Origin: Crossaster papposus
Lineage: Eukaryota; Echinodermata; Asteroidea; Velatida; Solasteridae
Direction of reading: 5' to 3'
DNA: 64,000 nucleotides
NCBI GenBank assembly: GCA_037893245.1
Contig: JBAIAA010000815.1
Location: 1,198,501 to 1,262,500, forward strand
Below the pieces are notes generated by a model. That model was not told where the DNA came from. It searched no databases and saw only the letters and a list, made by a program, of their open reading frames with translations. The position numbers and the translations under genes were made by a program. Below are positions 20,010 through 30,787 of the stretch, piece after piece (position 1 is the first letter of the stretch; each line of letters opens with the position of its first letter).

Positions 20010-20903
20010 GTTTTAATGTAGGTGGGACGGAGCTTGCAGGGCAGGACAACTTTTCCCCATCACATCTCGACAAGAGCGGCGTCGCAATTCGCTTCACTTC
20101 TCCCACGTTCATGTATGTGGACTTGAACTAAAGCAGATCAACAGCTCTTTGGTCCTGTTTTGAACGGGTAACCTGCTTGCGGTCGGAATACATCTTAACA
20201 TCGTTGTTCCACAGTCTGTGAACATTCTCATGTAGAATGGCATCAGACTCGGATTGGGTACGTCTGCAGAGAAGATTAACCTCACTACAACTTCGGTAGT
20301 TCATCGTTGGGCCCTGTACAGCCCAACCAAGTTTTGTTCGGACAGCCACCGGTGCACCATCTGGGCCAAAATGACTCTCCATTGGCACGATCAAGTCAAT
20401 GGGCGGACATTCTTGCAGTCATGAAGTGGTAAGTCCTTCAGATGCGTCCATCTCTCTTGCAGCAAGCGGGCAGGTACTGTATGCTCAGAAAGTCGTAGCA
20501 TCTTAGAGGAAAAAACGTTGTTCACTGGAATCTTATTCAAAGGATCATTGATTGGAGCGATATCAAATCTCATGATTGCTCCCTTGCACGGCATGCACTC
20601 TTCTCGGGCAGTGGCTATCGGCATCTCCATCTCATCACCCTCAAGATTTAGGGCATCTGCTGCCTCGGTCAACATCATTGAGAAATTGGCAGCATCGTCT
20701 AGCAAGCAGTAAGTTTCTAGTTTAGTGTTGTGGCCGTAAAGGATGATGGGTAAAACCTTCATGCTCACCTCTCTGGAGCGCCAAGGGTTGCCGTCCCCAT
20801 AAAACAAAGACAGGTTTGGGTTGAACTGTGAATAGTACACACCAAAGCCAGGTTGGGCAAGAAGATTGTGGAGCACCGTTAGATGTAGTTTATTGCACTC
20901 CAT
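20010..20903 (-). pseudogene. BEL/Pao protease and protease-RT linker
   Basis: 20903-20391 encodes the Pao aspartic-protease region: VLPIILYGHN, then YCLLDDAANFSMM, where the usual LDDGS active site reads LDDAA, followed by ADALNLEGDE and the typical post-protease stretch. 20394-20128 continues (overlap with a frame change) with VAVRTKLGWAVQGP and HRLWNNDVK, the conserved linker before RT. Then, beyond an in-frame TAG at about 20127, comes STYMNVGEVKRIATPLL to about 20030. The Gly-to-Ala change in the active site probably weakens or kills the protease, though Pao families vary here. Confidence 0.82.
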
Positions 20904-20929
20904 GCATGTCTTTGTCAGGTTGCATTCTT

Positions 20930-22200
20930 GCCCTTCCTTGTGTTTTCTAGCACACCTCCTTCTTTAATCCATTTCATACGTTGTTCGACAGTCAGTGACT
21001 TAAACTTGGCACATCCGGATAGCCAATGATCGTATGTGCAATATGGGCATTTTCAAACAAATTTCTTTTTACCCTATTAGCCACTCGAAACTCCGGTGGT
21101 CCGGCTGTTGCTGGCCTGTGTATGGAATGCCACGCCTTTGCTACGCTTATCTCTACAGGTTGTAGGATGCCCATTCTGCTGGCTTTCCTCCAGTTGCATT
21201 TTCTTTCGAGCAACAGCCGCTACTTCTTGAAGCCATTCATCGATATCTGTCAGTGAGAAATTCTTGATCCCCTTTTCTCCATGTGGCGTAGGAATGCAGT
21301 CTGATGGGTTGGTGATAGTCGGCTATAAAGCACACAGGCTGTTGAGTTGGCCTGCAAATCTGATCGGCCTTCCGGGGCACTCTGGAGTTGCGTGACCAGT
21401 GTAGAGATGACGGATGCAAATACGACTAGTGCCTTTGATTCGTATGCACGCAGTCTTGGCCAGGTTGTGATTTCCTCTATTTTCCTACGTATCAAGACTG
21501 TGACATCCCCATAGAGACGCTTTAGTTTCATCATGGCATTGGTGAACGATTTATCATCATGTTCTAAGCCGAGAACGTCTTTCTTCGCTTGGCCACCTAA
21601 CTTCGAACGAATTATAAAGTATTTTTGCAACTCACTTAAATGAATTAGTGGCTTAACGCATCCCTCAACATGGCCTCGAAACATCGGAAGTCGGAGGGGT
21701 CCCCTCCACTGAAGCTCGGAATCTCCATGTTGATTCCCCCTGCCGATGCTGACAACATAGATGTCATCATCATTTGATTTATTAAATCTTGAGGAGTAGA
21801 CACCTTGGGGTTTACAGGTGGGGTTGAACCTGCTAGTGTTGTGGTCGAAGGGAGTGCCCCTGGAGATGATTTACCTGTGGAAGGAACAAAATTACCAACA
21901 AAGATTAATGGCGAAGCATCACTCGGCAGCGGGTCGCTAGGGGCGTGAAGATGCGCTGTTGCGTACGTACGCAAGGGCTCATAAGCAGTAGCAGTTGCAG
22001 ACATAGGCACAGCTGAAATGCTTGGGCGAGAACGCTCAGGCAAACTATGTGCCAATTGAAACTCATGTGGATTTTTGGATGGTAAAACATTTGGATTCAC
22101 TTTGGAACTCGGTTCTGCCCGTTTGCGGGCGTTTGCCGCATCAACGAAATCATCAAAACCCCTAATGTTTTTATCAGTTTCAGCATCAGTTTCTTTAAAG
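20930..22200 (-). pseudogene. BEL/Pao gag, central and C-terminal parts
   Basis: 22200-21645 gives a Ser/Pro-rich segment (start of the coding-like stretch PFKETDAETDKN) and then MEIPSFSGGDPSDFRCFEAMLRD, the hallmark entry into the DUF1759-type Pao gag domain. A frameshift at about 21658 passes to 21684-21250: KPLIHLSELQKYFIIRSKLGGQAK, then KRLYGDV. Another change leads to 21213-20992 with a Lys/Arg-rich tail. Cysteine-rich remnants around 20920-21000 may be the knuckle region, but I could not fit a perfect CCHC. The N-terminal part is at 23224-23833 beyond the THAP insertion. Confidence 0.82.
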
Positions 22201-22206
22201 GGTCCT

Positions 22207-23216
22207 AGAAATGTGGTTTTTATTAGTTTAAATTAAAGATTATAACTAATTGAGTGATTTTCAGTTTATAAAAGTTTTATTTTAGGGTAATTAATATAAG
22301 AATTTTGTTTATAAAGTGCTTTGGGGGACCGGCCCTGCCCCTAGAATGGTAGCTTATTAACATGTAAAATTTGCATAATTGTGACGTATGTTCGGGAAGA
22401 CTTCGACGTCGCGACCAGCGTGCCCGTGCATGCATGCATCATGTGCCACGCGTATCGATGCAAAATCATTCAGTCGATGGTCGACTCAAGTTATTGTCAA
22501 AGGAATTGTTCCGAGTTTTCTTATTTTAAAGAAGAATGCCAGCCAGATGTGTTGCTGCAGGTTGCAGCAACACCAACAAAGATGGCGTGAGCATGCACAC
22601 ATTTCCAACTGATCCAAAATAAAGACGGATTTGGACTGCCAAAGTCCGGCTGACTCGGGCGAAGTGGACAGGCCCGACACCAAGCTCCACGCTATGCAGC
22701 GAACACTTGGAGCCGGATTTCTTCGAGCAAAATATGTACGAGTCGTTTGGCATGAAATTTAAAAGGTTGTTGAAACAAACTGCAGTGCCAACAATATTTC
22801 GGGCAAGCCAAAAAGCGGATATTTCGTCCGGTTCTGTGGAATATGCGCTCCCCGGCCCCGAACTGTCGTCTTCACTCGCCATGTCTGAACAAAATCTGCT
22901 GCGTGCGTACCCGCGTGCATGGCATCTCGCATGTACATGTACAGTGTGTACATGTACATTGTACATGTACATGTATTTACGTACGCGGATCGCATGCTGC
23001 ACGCACGCCGTGAAGCGGCATCGTACGGGGCTTATCTAGTGTCCAGACGTATTGTCAGGTACCAGACTATAATTTTGTTTCTTTTTGGGGGTTGCCGAAT
23101 GTTCGTCACGAACAGCGCCACCATTTGTCAGTGTTTGAACATGTTAATGAGGGGGCCAATTACATTTACGGTGATTAACCCCAATTAATGTCATTTTATA
23201 CCATTTTATCACCCCT
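22207..23216 (+). mobile_element. THAP-bearing insertion in BEL gag, copy 1
   Basis: About 1010 bp flanked by the 6-bp repeat GGTCCT (22201-22206 and 23217-23222). The left ~300 bp (starting AGAAATGTGGTTTTTATT) and the segment 22815-22940 match a second copy at 62907-63390. It separates the two halves of BEL gag. No obvious terminal inverted repeat, so the class is undecided. It carries a THAP-domain frame on the plus strand. Confidence 0.65.
22536..23039 (+). pseudogene. THAP-domain protein fragment with one in-frame TAA
   Basis: From the ATG at 22536 the frame encodes a THAP-type zinc-binding DNA-binding domain: Cys5-x4-Cys10 (RCVAAGCSNT), FP at 23-24, the invariant Trp at 33, Cys54-x2-His57 (LCSEH) and the C-terminal AVPTIF at 83-88. 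All C2CH metal ligands and the AVPxIF box are present. A TAA at 22620-22622 replaces codon 29, the only lesion within the domain. The frame continues past the domain (ADISSG, GPELSSSLAMSEQNLL) to a stop at 23037-23039, the last 40 codons being a CA/TG-rich low-complexity stretch. THAP domains occur in host regulators and at the N-terminus of P-element and Kolobok transposases; no transposase catalytic part is visible here. Confidence 0.8.
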
Positions 23217-23223
23217 GGTCCTG

Positions 23224-23833
23224 TTACTTACAAACCAAGGCACATTTTAAATTATTAAACAGCAATTCTCCACGAAAGGTCTGCGTAGAACCTTTAACTA
23301 TGGCAGAAAAAGTTCTGGCATGGGTGAGGCTGAGTTCCGCCTCTGCTATTTGTCCCCTGAGCTCCAATTGTCTGGATAACTCTTCCTTTCTTTTCAGGAT
23401 GGACTGCTCTACATGTTCAGCTTGCAGGCGGGCACGTTCCAACGCCATTTCTTCCTCTTCCAATTGACGCCTCCTTTGCATCTCCAACTCTCTTTGTCGT
23501 AGGGACAACTCCTCCCGCTTTCTCTGTGCTTCCATTAATTGCTCATCTAGTTGAGACGTTTCCACTCTATCTTGATCCTCTATGAGTATAGTAGTTGTCT
23601 CGCTGCTGCCAACTCTTTCTCTTTTTCCACGACAAGTATTTGTGATTGTTGTGAGGTGCTAATGTTAGTATAATGCGGCTTACATAGCTCCGCCTGGAAC
23701 GCTCTGATACCTGGGATCCATGTCGAGAGCCATGGGCAATGGAGTTTGCTTTGGATGGGGCCCTTGAGGGGTCTTCCATTGAAGTTTTATCAGGGTTCTC
23801 CATTGGTGTTTTTCCGCGGGACCTCAGCACCAT
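23224..23833 (-). pseudogene. BEL/Pao gag, N-terminal coiled-coil part
   Basis: Starts with MVLRSRGKTPMENPDKT at 23833 and includes SRHGSQVSERSRRSY, typical of Pao gag N-termini. A frame change near 23600-23660 leads into 23565-23224, an almost purely charged coiled coil (EEEEMALERARLQAEHVEQ and flanks), then HARTFSAIVKG. The frame stops at 23224-23226 beside the THAP insertion; the gag frame resumes at about 22199 on the other side. Confidence 0.78.
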
Positions 23834-23965
23834 CCTGTGGTATCCTCCATAGTGGGTTGTGGAAAATCCGGTACTGCACTAGTTGGAGTGCGTATGATAA
23901 CTGGCTATCACGTCTGGGTCACCGTGAAATGAATTGACTCGGAATGCCACTGGTTTAGGCTGCGT

Positions 23966-24483
23966 GGTGTCATAAGTTTATTCAACTCTCGGTAGTTTCA
24001 CAATCGCATGTAGCATAGGCCGGTGGATTCACAGAATTACAGTCAGCCGACATGGAGCTCATGAATAACAAGAAGTTTCACTATCGGGTCGTGAACTATC
24101 AATGTTAAGCACCATTGGTGATCGGTTGTACTGACTTCGGTAAATTCGTCTGCAAAAACATAACACAAGAAATGAGAACGGTGTACGAGCTCTTTAAACC
24201 TAAAAAGCGTCTATTTCCGTCACCTAAAATAACATGGAGTCTCCAGGGTTTTAAACACCCTCAAAATATGACAAAAGAACTTAAAACTACTTGATTTATA
24301 ATCACAAGGATTCATTAATAATCAATTTAACATGAAACATCATTAAATCATCAAAGAGTAATATTATAAAGGAAATCATAACGCTTACCATCCAAAACAC
24401 AGCCCACTATTTTGCTGTCACATGCCTCGCCGCTAGCAACACAACCGCGCGGTGGCGCTCTTCAAATTAGCCTGTTCGCAACA
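23966..24483 (-). repeat. BEL 5' LTR (inner edge approximate)
   Basis: The outer edge at 24483 is fixed by the 49-bp copy at 17822-17870 and by the start of an unrelated non-LTR fragment at 24484. The inner edge is placed at the TG of TGTCATAAGTTTATTC, giving about 518 bp with a reverse-complement AATAAA nearby; this is a guess. The block 24078-24352 recurs inside pol at 19700-19975. Confidence 0.5.
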
Positions 24484-25094
24484 ACAATGATACGCAATTA
24501 CCTGGACTACGACAGCTGTCATTCTGTTGTACGTGCACTTGTACTCTCACGCCCAGACTACTGCAATTCTCTCCTCATTGGACTTAACCATTATGATCTC
24601 AATCGTCTTCAAAAACTTAAAAACAAGGCTGCGCGAATTATCCATCTGAAGCCAAAGTTCTCTCATGTCACACCTCTACCCATGGACCTCCATTGGCTTT
24701 CAGTCCACCAGCGGATTGCTTTCAGGATGGCACTGAATATTTGCAAAACTCTGTCCAACATTTTTCCACCATACATTTCGGGCTTACTCGACCTCAGCAA
24801 ACCCAAACGGAAGGTCTCCGTTCACAATCCAATCTGGTTGTTCCATGAACCCCAAAGAGTGCTGGGGACCGGTCATTTTCCATCGGCGGGCCTCGAAGCT
24901 GGAACTCTCTCCCCATTACCATCCGGAATGCTTCACCCTTCGAACAGTTTAAAAGATTCTTAAAAACACATCTGTTTAATCGAACCTTGTGAATTGTACC
25001 TTGTTTTATTGTGTGTCATGTTTTCATGATTTCTGTATTCTTTGTATCCTTTGGAAAAGGCGCTTCATAAATATGTTATGTTATGTTATGTTAC
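24484..25094 (+). pseudogene. CR1/L2-type non-LTR element, 3' end
   Basis: Encodes the C-terminus of a non-LTR RT: LVLSRPDYCNSLLIGL, LQKLKNKAARII, LHWLSVHQRIAFRMAL and PPYISGLLDL. After a frame change near 24850 it carries GDRSFSIGGPRSWNSLP and FKRFLKTHLFNRTL, ending at the TGA 24990-24992. The 3' UTR contains AAGGCGCTTCATAAATATG and ends in a (TTATG)n tail at about 25075-25094, the usual microsatellite end of CR1/L2-like elements. It is 5'-truncated at the BEL LTR boundary. Only one frameshift was noted, so it is moderately young. Confidence 0.85.
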
Positions 25095-27600
25095 GGCTTC
25101 ATTTATCTCTGTGTGGGCCTCAGACTTGTGGTGACTTGCAGTGACAGTGACATGAAGCATGCTGGCAAAATCTTGTACACAAATGTGACCCGCTCCATCG
25201 TAATCAGGAATAAGTCGCTGAGGCCGTTTTACGCAATTGGCCGTTGAAGTGAACGCATGGGTGAAAATCGTGACCAAGTCGATTTTCTGAACATTGTATT
25301 TTTAGGAAGTATAGTTATCACAGATTATTGTCATTAATGTTTTGTATGTAAACACGATCAATAAAGATGAAAATGAAGAGGATTTGTGTGCGCTGTCCGT
25401 ATGATTTGGGTCAATTTTGTTTATTTCAAAGGTGTTTTTCTCGGAATGTGGATTCGGCAAATAAATATACAACTGTCATCTTCATCAAACCATAACTCGT
25501 TAACCTGAACAGATACACACTTGTGATGGGTATAATTAGAAAGCTTTTTGCGACTTATTCCTGATTTTGATGGAGCGGGTTACAAATGATGTTGAAAGCA
25601 TTTTGTACACAAGGCATTGGGCAATTTTATTCCCACGCCCATTCTGACCAAGTCACGGACCTCTGTTGATTGACACCCCATTTAGAACGTGTGTAATGGT
25701 ACAGCTTAGGATATCATGTATTATGGCATGGCTAGTATTTACCACGTGTTTACGGTAATGTTTTTCTTAATTTGGGAAGAACATGTTTGACCCGCTACCT
25801 CGTTTGAGGGTAAACCCCAACTGGAGTTTGATGCTAGATAGTTCTCTTGAGGGATTTAAATCTCCCAATTTTTAAGGGCTAAAATTAAATCCTTTCTAAA
25901 AAATCGTCTCTTTTTACCTGATATTCTAGGCTTTTGTGGTCTACAATCCGTCTTAACTCGTCGATAGTTTTCTCGTCAAGGTTTTATATCTGCTCTCTTC
26001 CACCATATTACGGCGTCGATATAGTCCAGTCAGTCCGCAGCGCATTGAAAAGCCGTTCATTTTATGTGCGCTTTATGCATGGCACTTTGTGTGTGACCTC
26101 GTTTTTGAATACTTAATGAGCTGGCGACGACGCCTAGAATTTGGTCCGAACCATCCGTTTTATTCACCGACTGTCAATATTATGTATATTTTATTTTGGA
26201 TAAGGAACCATTCTGGTATATTATAAAATCATATTGGAAATTATATGACATTTAGAGGGTGAAATTTATAACGTAAAAAGAACTTCCGAAACCAACAAAT
26301 TGACCTTTAAAAATGACGAGATTTGTCCATTTTCTGGCGGTGGCCACAATCCAATTTCACACTAATGTTAAAGATAATTTCATATTCTATCAAAAAACTG
26401 TCGATTTGGGGTTGATTTTTACTTAGTCCAGTCAGGGCGCAGAAAATCCTAATGTTCAAAAGAAAGTAACGAACGGAACACCCCACCATGACAGTCCATA
26501 GTCTTCCTGCGCCCTCATTGGTCGAAAATGACGTCATTGAAAAAGGCTTCGTGATAACGTGTAGTTACAATACACAGTTCTTTTTCGTGTATTTTTTTAA
26601 TTGTAAGCTCGAGCGAAAAGAGTTCTGCTAATCAGTATTTTGTTTAATCATTTTAACAGTGGACTGATTAAAAAAATAATAATATTGCCTGCGTAATACA
26701 ATGTATACAGCCAAATAAAAAAATAAAAAAAACAAGCAACAAATGAAGTCGTTGTTTAAAATTTATTGATAACAATAACATTGATAAATAAACACTTTTA
26801 CAATAATTTATATCTGTATTGTGAGGTTGGTTTATAAAAGAAACTGCACTTTTTATTTGAAACTTGCATGTTATTGCTTATATTAATATACCCTGTTGAT
26901 GTTATATGACTTGAATACAATTGTTAAATTAAACCCTGAAATTGTGAAAACTTATTTTGATTACATCATCAATTACATCAAGTACATGTACATAAATACA
27001 GATTGAAGAAATGACCAAAATTAGGGTTGATAATGAGATAATACATGTTTAGCAATTAAGCAAAACATTAACAAAAATATGGCCAACATTCAAATTAAAA
27101 TAATGACAACATAGTGAAGATGATAATTACCATCAGCTTTGGCATTATGTTCAAAATGCAAACCATTGAGATTTGTTACAAAAGTAAATGAAGTGTTTTG
27201 TATCTCTGCTTGATGTCTTTGGCATAGTTTCTTTTGCATTACATTATTGTAAATATTAAATTACAATGTATATATACCTGCTTCTAACATTGCAAGAACA
27301 AATGATTTTAAATAAGACATAAATTGTGCTAATATAAATGTTAATGCACATAAATTATATCACTGATAATATAAATAATACAATCTGCATTCATAAAGTA
27401 ATATACTGTTTGTGTCAAATTTACATTGTAGCTCAAAACTTTGTTGGCATAGTTTTTGGCATTAAGTCCTAGATGATTTGACAACTGACCGACTCGACCA
27501 GACTCGGTTTCGATCTGTTTCAGCTGCACTGTGTTTGCACAACACTGACACAAAGTCATGTATATTATTTAAAACACTTATGTAAAAAACACGTGCTGTA
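25095..27600. other. unassigned, strongly AT-rich interval
   Basis: No supported gene. A 32-bp inverted repeat (25187-25218 and 25549-25580) reads GACCCGCTCCATC and its reverse complement, spaced 330 bp, and may mark a small foldback. 26580-27450 is especially AT-rich. Candidate frames lack domain motifs. Confidence 0.35.
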
Positions 27601-27625
27601 TATATCCACCAGTACAATTAAATCT

Positions 27626-27964
27626 TTAACTATTCTCCACACTTCTTTGGAAACCCCACTCTACACCATTTGTCCCAACACGAATAATTACAATGTCAGG
27701 CACAGTTGTGAAGTTGATGTCATGCTGATGAAGCAAATACTTTCTAAGGCCAGAAATTGTACCGCGACGAGTCACTACCTGCAAATCAACCAACTCAATA
27801 GTGATGTTCTCTTCGAGATATTTTGTGAGAGAATCTCCAAGGACAAGAGCTTTGCATTTGGTCTTCTGTAGAGACTCCCGACATGCTGGCGATGGCTGCG
27901 ATGGCTGCGGTGGGCATGGCCATGGTGGTGGACGGCATGACCTACTACCTAGTATAAGAAACAT
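27626..27964 (-). CDS. SGNH-hydrolase-like exon or fragment
   Basis: A Pro-rich N-terminal stretch is followed by KALVLGDSLTKYLEE (GDS block I with the nucleophile Ser) and PDIVIIRVGTNGVEWG (block III, GTN with its Asn). The spacing of about 55 residues fits an SGNH/GDSL hydrolase N-terminal half; the catalytic Asp-His block is not present. The 5' side reads TTTCTTATACTAG in sense, a plausible splice acceptor. The 3' side runs into a stop shortly after GTN without a good donor. Such domains occur both in host genes and in ORF1 of some CR1-type elements, so either origin is possible. Confidence 0.5.
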   Translation of the reverse strand: MFLILGSRSCRPPPWPCPPQPSQPSPACRESLQKTKCKALVLGDSLTKYLEENITIELVDLQVVTRRGTISGLRKYLLHQHDINFTTVPDIVIIRVGTNGVEWGFQRSVENS

Positions 27965-28147
27965 ATAATGGAAGACATCAGAAAAGGGAAAAGTTTAGCA
28001 GTAACTATTAAACAAGTTTTATAATTTTGAACAAAAACATAGGCCTCAGTCGTTTTTATACATGAACGAATGTTGTTGTATGCATGACATATGAAGGCAG
28101 AAACCTAAATAAGCCACACAAAACAAAACAAAACAATTCTGTATCTG

Positions 28148-28384
28148 TTGACTACTGTGCAATCTCCATCTACTTCTAGTGGATATCCAGCACATTATAT
28201 GCACATATCATGTGCACATGTGCATAATGAAATACACGCTCTGCGTATGTACAAGCCGAAAGACATGGCCGAAAAAGTTGAAATCGCGCGCACGAAAATC
28301 GTCGCAGAATACATGAGAAACATGTCGCCACAGGCTAAATTGTATATCAAACGAAAGATCATTGCTTCCTTTATCAATATGTAA
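28148..28384 (+). CDS. possible terminal exon, unknown protein
   Basis: The frame ends in KPKDMAEKVEIARTKIVAEY, then MSPQAKLYIKRKIIASFINM and a TAA: basic, helix-like, with coding-like codon use. CTCCATCTACTTCTAG just upstream (to about 28181) is a plausible acceptor, so the true exon may start near 28182. No family recognised. The opposite frame on the minus strand is a shadow. Confidence 0.3.
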   Translation: MTTVQSPSTSSGYPAHYMHISCAHVHNEIHALRMYKPKDMAEKVEIARTKIVAEYMRNMSPQAKLYIKRKIIASFINM

Positions 28385-28548
28385 TGATCATTTTGGCAAT
28401 AATTTTTGGCGCAGAAACTAAACACACGGCAACAGTTTTCCTCAAAATCATACCCTAACTTCGAATGAACAAACTTTGCTCAAAAACATAATGAATCTCG
28501 TCATATTTTATATCATTCGATTCAGAAAAATGTTAGCTTTCCACTTAC

Positions 28549-28663
28549 AACGCCATCTTGGAGAATCATTGTTTCAATTTGCAACGTGTAGCTCGTGAAA
28601 ACAAAGCTGTCGAACTCTCGCAAATTCTCGCGTAAGTCTTGTGGCAGCTTTGCGACGTAGGCC
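28549..28663 (-). CDS. possible internal exon, unknown protein
   Basis: 115 bp bounded by an acceptor (TTTATTTGCAG, exon from 28663) and a donor (GTT|GTAAGT, intron from 28548). One frame is open throughout: AYVAKLPQDLRENLREFDSF followed by VFTSYTLQIETMILQDGV, 38 codons, ending in phase 0. It could splice toward the SGNH-like piece on the same strand, but phases with the nearest acceptor there do not match simply. No family recognised. Alternatively the ATG near the end is a first codon and the rest leader. Confidence 0.3.
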
Positions 28664-28753
28664 CTGCAAATAAAGTTTAGGATATGACCTCATTAACGCG
28701 TGCGCTGCGGACTGACTGAGTCCCGATGAAAATACCGCGGGTGTGTTGGAAGT

Positions 28754-28802
28754 GGGGGGGGGGGGGGGGGGGGGGGGGGTCTTGGGGGGGGGGGGGGGGG
28801 GG
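28754..28802 (+). repeat. paired poly-G runs
   Basis: Two uninterrupted G runs (about 26 and 17 bases) separated by TCTT. Strong G-quadruplex potential; run length may be uncertain in the assembly. Confidence 0.85.
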
Positions 28803-28946
28803 TCTTCATCCGGCATAGGATTTGCGTCAAGACTGGGTTAGGAGTAGTGTGTACAGTATACACTATGCGGGAAGCTGTAATGGCCAATTATCATAACTGT
28901 GCGTATCTACACTAAATGACAGATACTGAGGTTATCGGAGCCTTAG

Positions 28947-29522
28947 AGGACGATCAAAAACCGGAATATACTGACATTAGGGGCTTACATTTTCATGAGT
29001 TCATTCAAATTTAAAATAAAAAAATTGCCACGTATTTGGCCCAAGATTTGACAACTTGGGTACAGAATCTAGAACCGCGTATTTCCGAACGTGTTCTTAT
29101 TAAACAATATTCGAGACTCATTTACACGGGCATCATAATTGCCCGCAATATCGCGTTGCGGAAAACTCCTTTCAAGCAGAAAAACAAATTAATATTGAAA
29201 CCCAGTTTTATTTATCACTTGCTGGGTTTGCTCTTACGAAAACACGATTCAAAGAGATCACAATTTTTGTATACACACCATTTTTCTTTAAGTTTGGAAA
29301 ATGTAAACATCACTGTCAAATTTGTCCTGAAACTATCCTTTCCTTTATGAATAACGAAACGGTGTGTCTGTGTTTGAGGTTGAATTTAGCGATTGTCATA
29401 CCAGTTTTGCTTGTTTTGGGGACTTTATTATATACATCACGGATATTCCTATGAATAAACTTATGGTAATTTAAAAGCCTCTAATATCAGTATTCATCGG
29501 TAATTTCTGGTTTTTGATCGTC
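28947..29522. repeat. inverted-repeat-flanked AT-rich element
   Basis: Inverted arms 28947-28986 and 29475-29522 share GGACGATCAAAAACC and CTGA(C/T)ATTAG blocks. The interior is AT-rich with no domain-bearing frame. It may be a MITE; no target duplication was resolved. Confidence 0.5.
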
Positions 29523-29621
29523 CTTTTGTCGCGGTTATCACTCATGAATTTAGTCTTGGTTGCAAGACGTTCTAATCACGGTATGAAGCGCGCGTAGGCC
29601 GCTGATGCGGGCACCCTCTAA

Positions 29622-30787
29622 TGGCCCTGTCACACTAGAACGTTTTAGGCCAACGCGTAAGTAGCGCGTTAAAAATAGTTGATACGCTGGCAAACGCTGA
29701 ACTTCCACAGAAAAAGTCAAGTGGAACCGTAATTTCAGCGTGTCCATAACGCGTTGTTAACGGGTTCAATGCGTTCGCCAGCGCGTGAGAAACGCGTTAG
29801 TAACGCGCTCGACGACTGATGAACGACTGCCCAGCGCGTGAGTAGCGCGTTCCAACGCGCGCCAGCGTACTGCAACGACCACATGGTTAGATGTATAACA
29901 AGCCGACGCGCTACTACACTAATGGCCCTGCCACACCAGAACGTTTTAGACCAACGTGTTGGGATTTCGGTAACACGCGGGTAAACGTTGACCAACGCTA
30001 GGCCAGCGTTCGCAACACGCTAAGCGCGTTACCCACACGCTGGAACACGCTGTCACACGCTGAGGCAAAAATACATTTTTCAACATACCTAACATTTTCA
30101 GCGTTTGCCAGCGTGTGCCTGCACACGCCCGGCGGCGCGCAGGGTGGTCGTTAATATTGCGTCGAACGAGCTAGACGATCGTTACTAACCCACTACTCAC
30201 ACGCTGGCGACCCGCTGTCGTATTTTTACTATAAATCAGTGATACGTTCTTCACACGCTGAGCGCGTTCCTCACACGATACTCACGCGCTGGCATACGCT
30301 ATGAACCCGTTATCAACCTGTATAGACACGCGGAAATCACGGTTCCACTTGACTTTTTCTGTGAAAGTTCAGCGATTGCCAGCGTATCAACTATTTTTAA
30401 CGCGCTACTCATGCATTGGCCTAAAACGTTCTGGGGTGACAGGGCCATAACCAGCGTGTCGCCAGAGTACGCCATCGTACGCCAGCGTGCGCCAGCGTGT
30501 GAGTAGCGGGTTGATAACGATCGTCTAGCGTGTTCGACGCGTGAGTAACAAACCTCCAACGCTCCGCCAGCGTGTACAGTCAAACGCTGGCAAACGCTGG
30601 AAATTGTATGTATGTTGAAAAAAAATATGTTTTCCTCAGCGTGTGACAGCATGTCTCAGCGCGTGAGTAACGCGCTCAGCGTGTTGCTAACGCTGGCCTA
30701 GCGTTGGTCAGCGTTTGCCAGCGTGTTAACAACATTACAACACGTTACTTACGCGTTGGCCTAAAATGGTCTGGTGTGACAGGGCCA
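29622..30787. mobile_element. Harbinger-like MITE with TAA duplication (middle)
   Basis: Ends TGGCCCTGTCACAC / GTGTGACAGGGCCA, flanked by TAA on both sides (29619-29621 and 30788-30790). 3-bp TWA duplications and GGCC-type ends suit PIF/Harbinger MITEs. The interior is dominated by AACGCG / GCGTTGGC / GCCAGCG short repeats in both orientations. It is interrupted by a related copy at 29923-30447. Confidence 0.8.
29923..30447. mobile_element. Harbinger-like MITE with TAA duplication (inner)
   Basis: 525 bp. Ends TGGCCCTGCCACACC / GGGGTGACAGGGCCA, flanked by TAA at 29920-29922 and 30448-30450. Same family as its host element, and likewise rich in CAGCGTTTGCCAGCG-type motifs. No ORF. Confidence 0.8.

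Larger units (their letters stand above)
17822..24483 (-). mobile_element. BEL/Pao retrotransposon, decayed
   Basis: Minus-strand element identified by Pao-type gag, DDA(A/S)-type protease, RT and integrase with the C-terminal DUF5641-like domain. The element starts TGTTGCGAACAGGC at 24483. The first 49 bp of its LTR recur at 17822-17870, the stump of the 3' LTR. Damage includes several frameshifts, at least two in-frame stops, an Asn replacing the second Asp of YxDD, a join from RT directly to integrase without RNase H, an LTR fragment inside pol and a THAP-bearing insertion in gag. Confidence 0.85.

Noticed and set aside
22526-23002. 158-residue minus-strand frame opposite the THAP domain
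   Set aside because: Shadow of a recognisable THAP frame; also spans a low-complexity CA/TG stretch.
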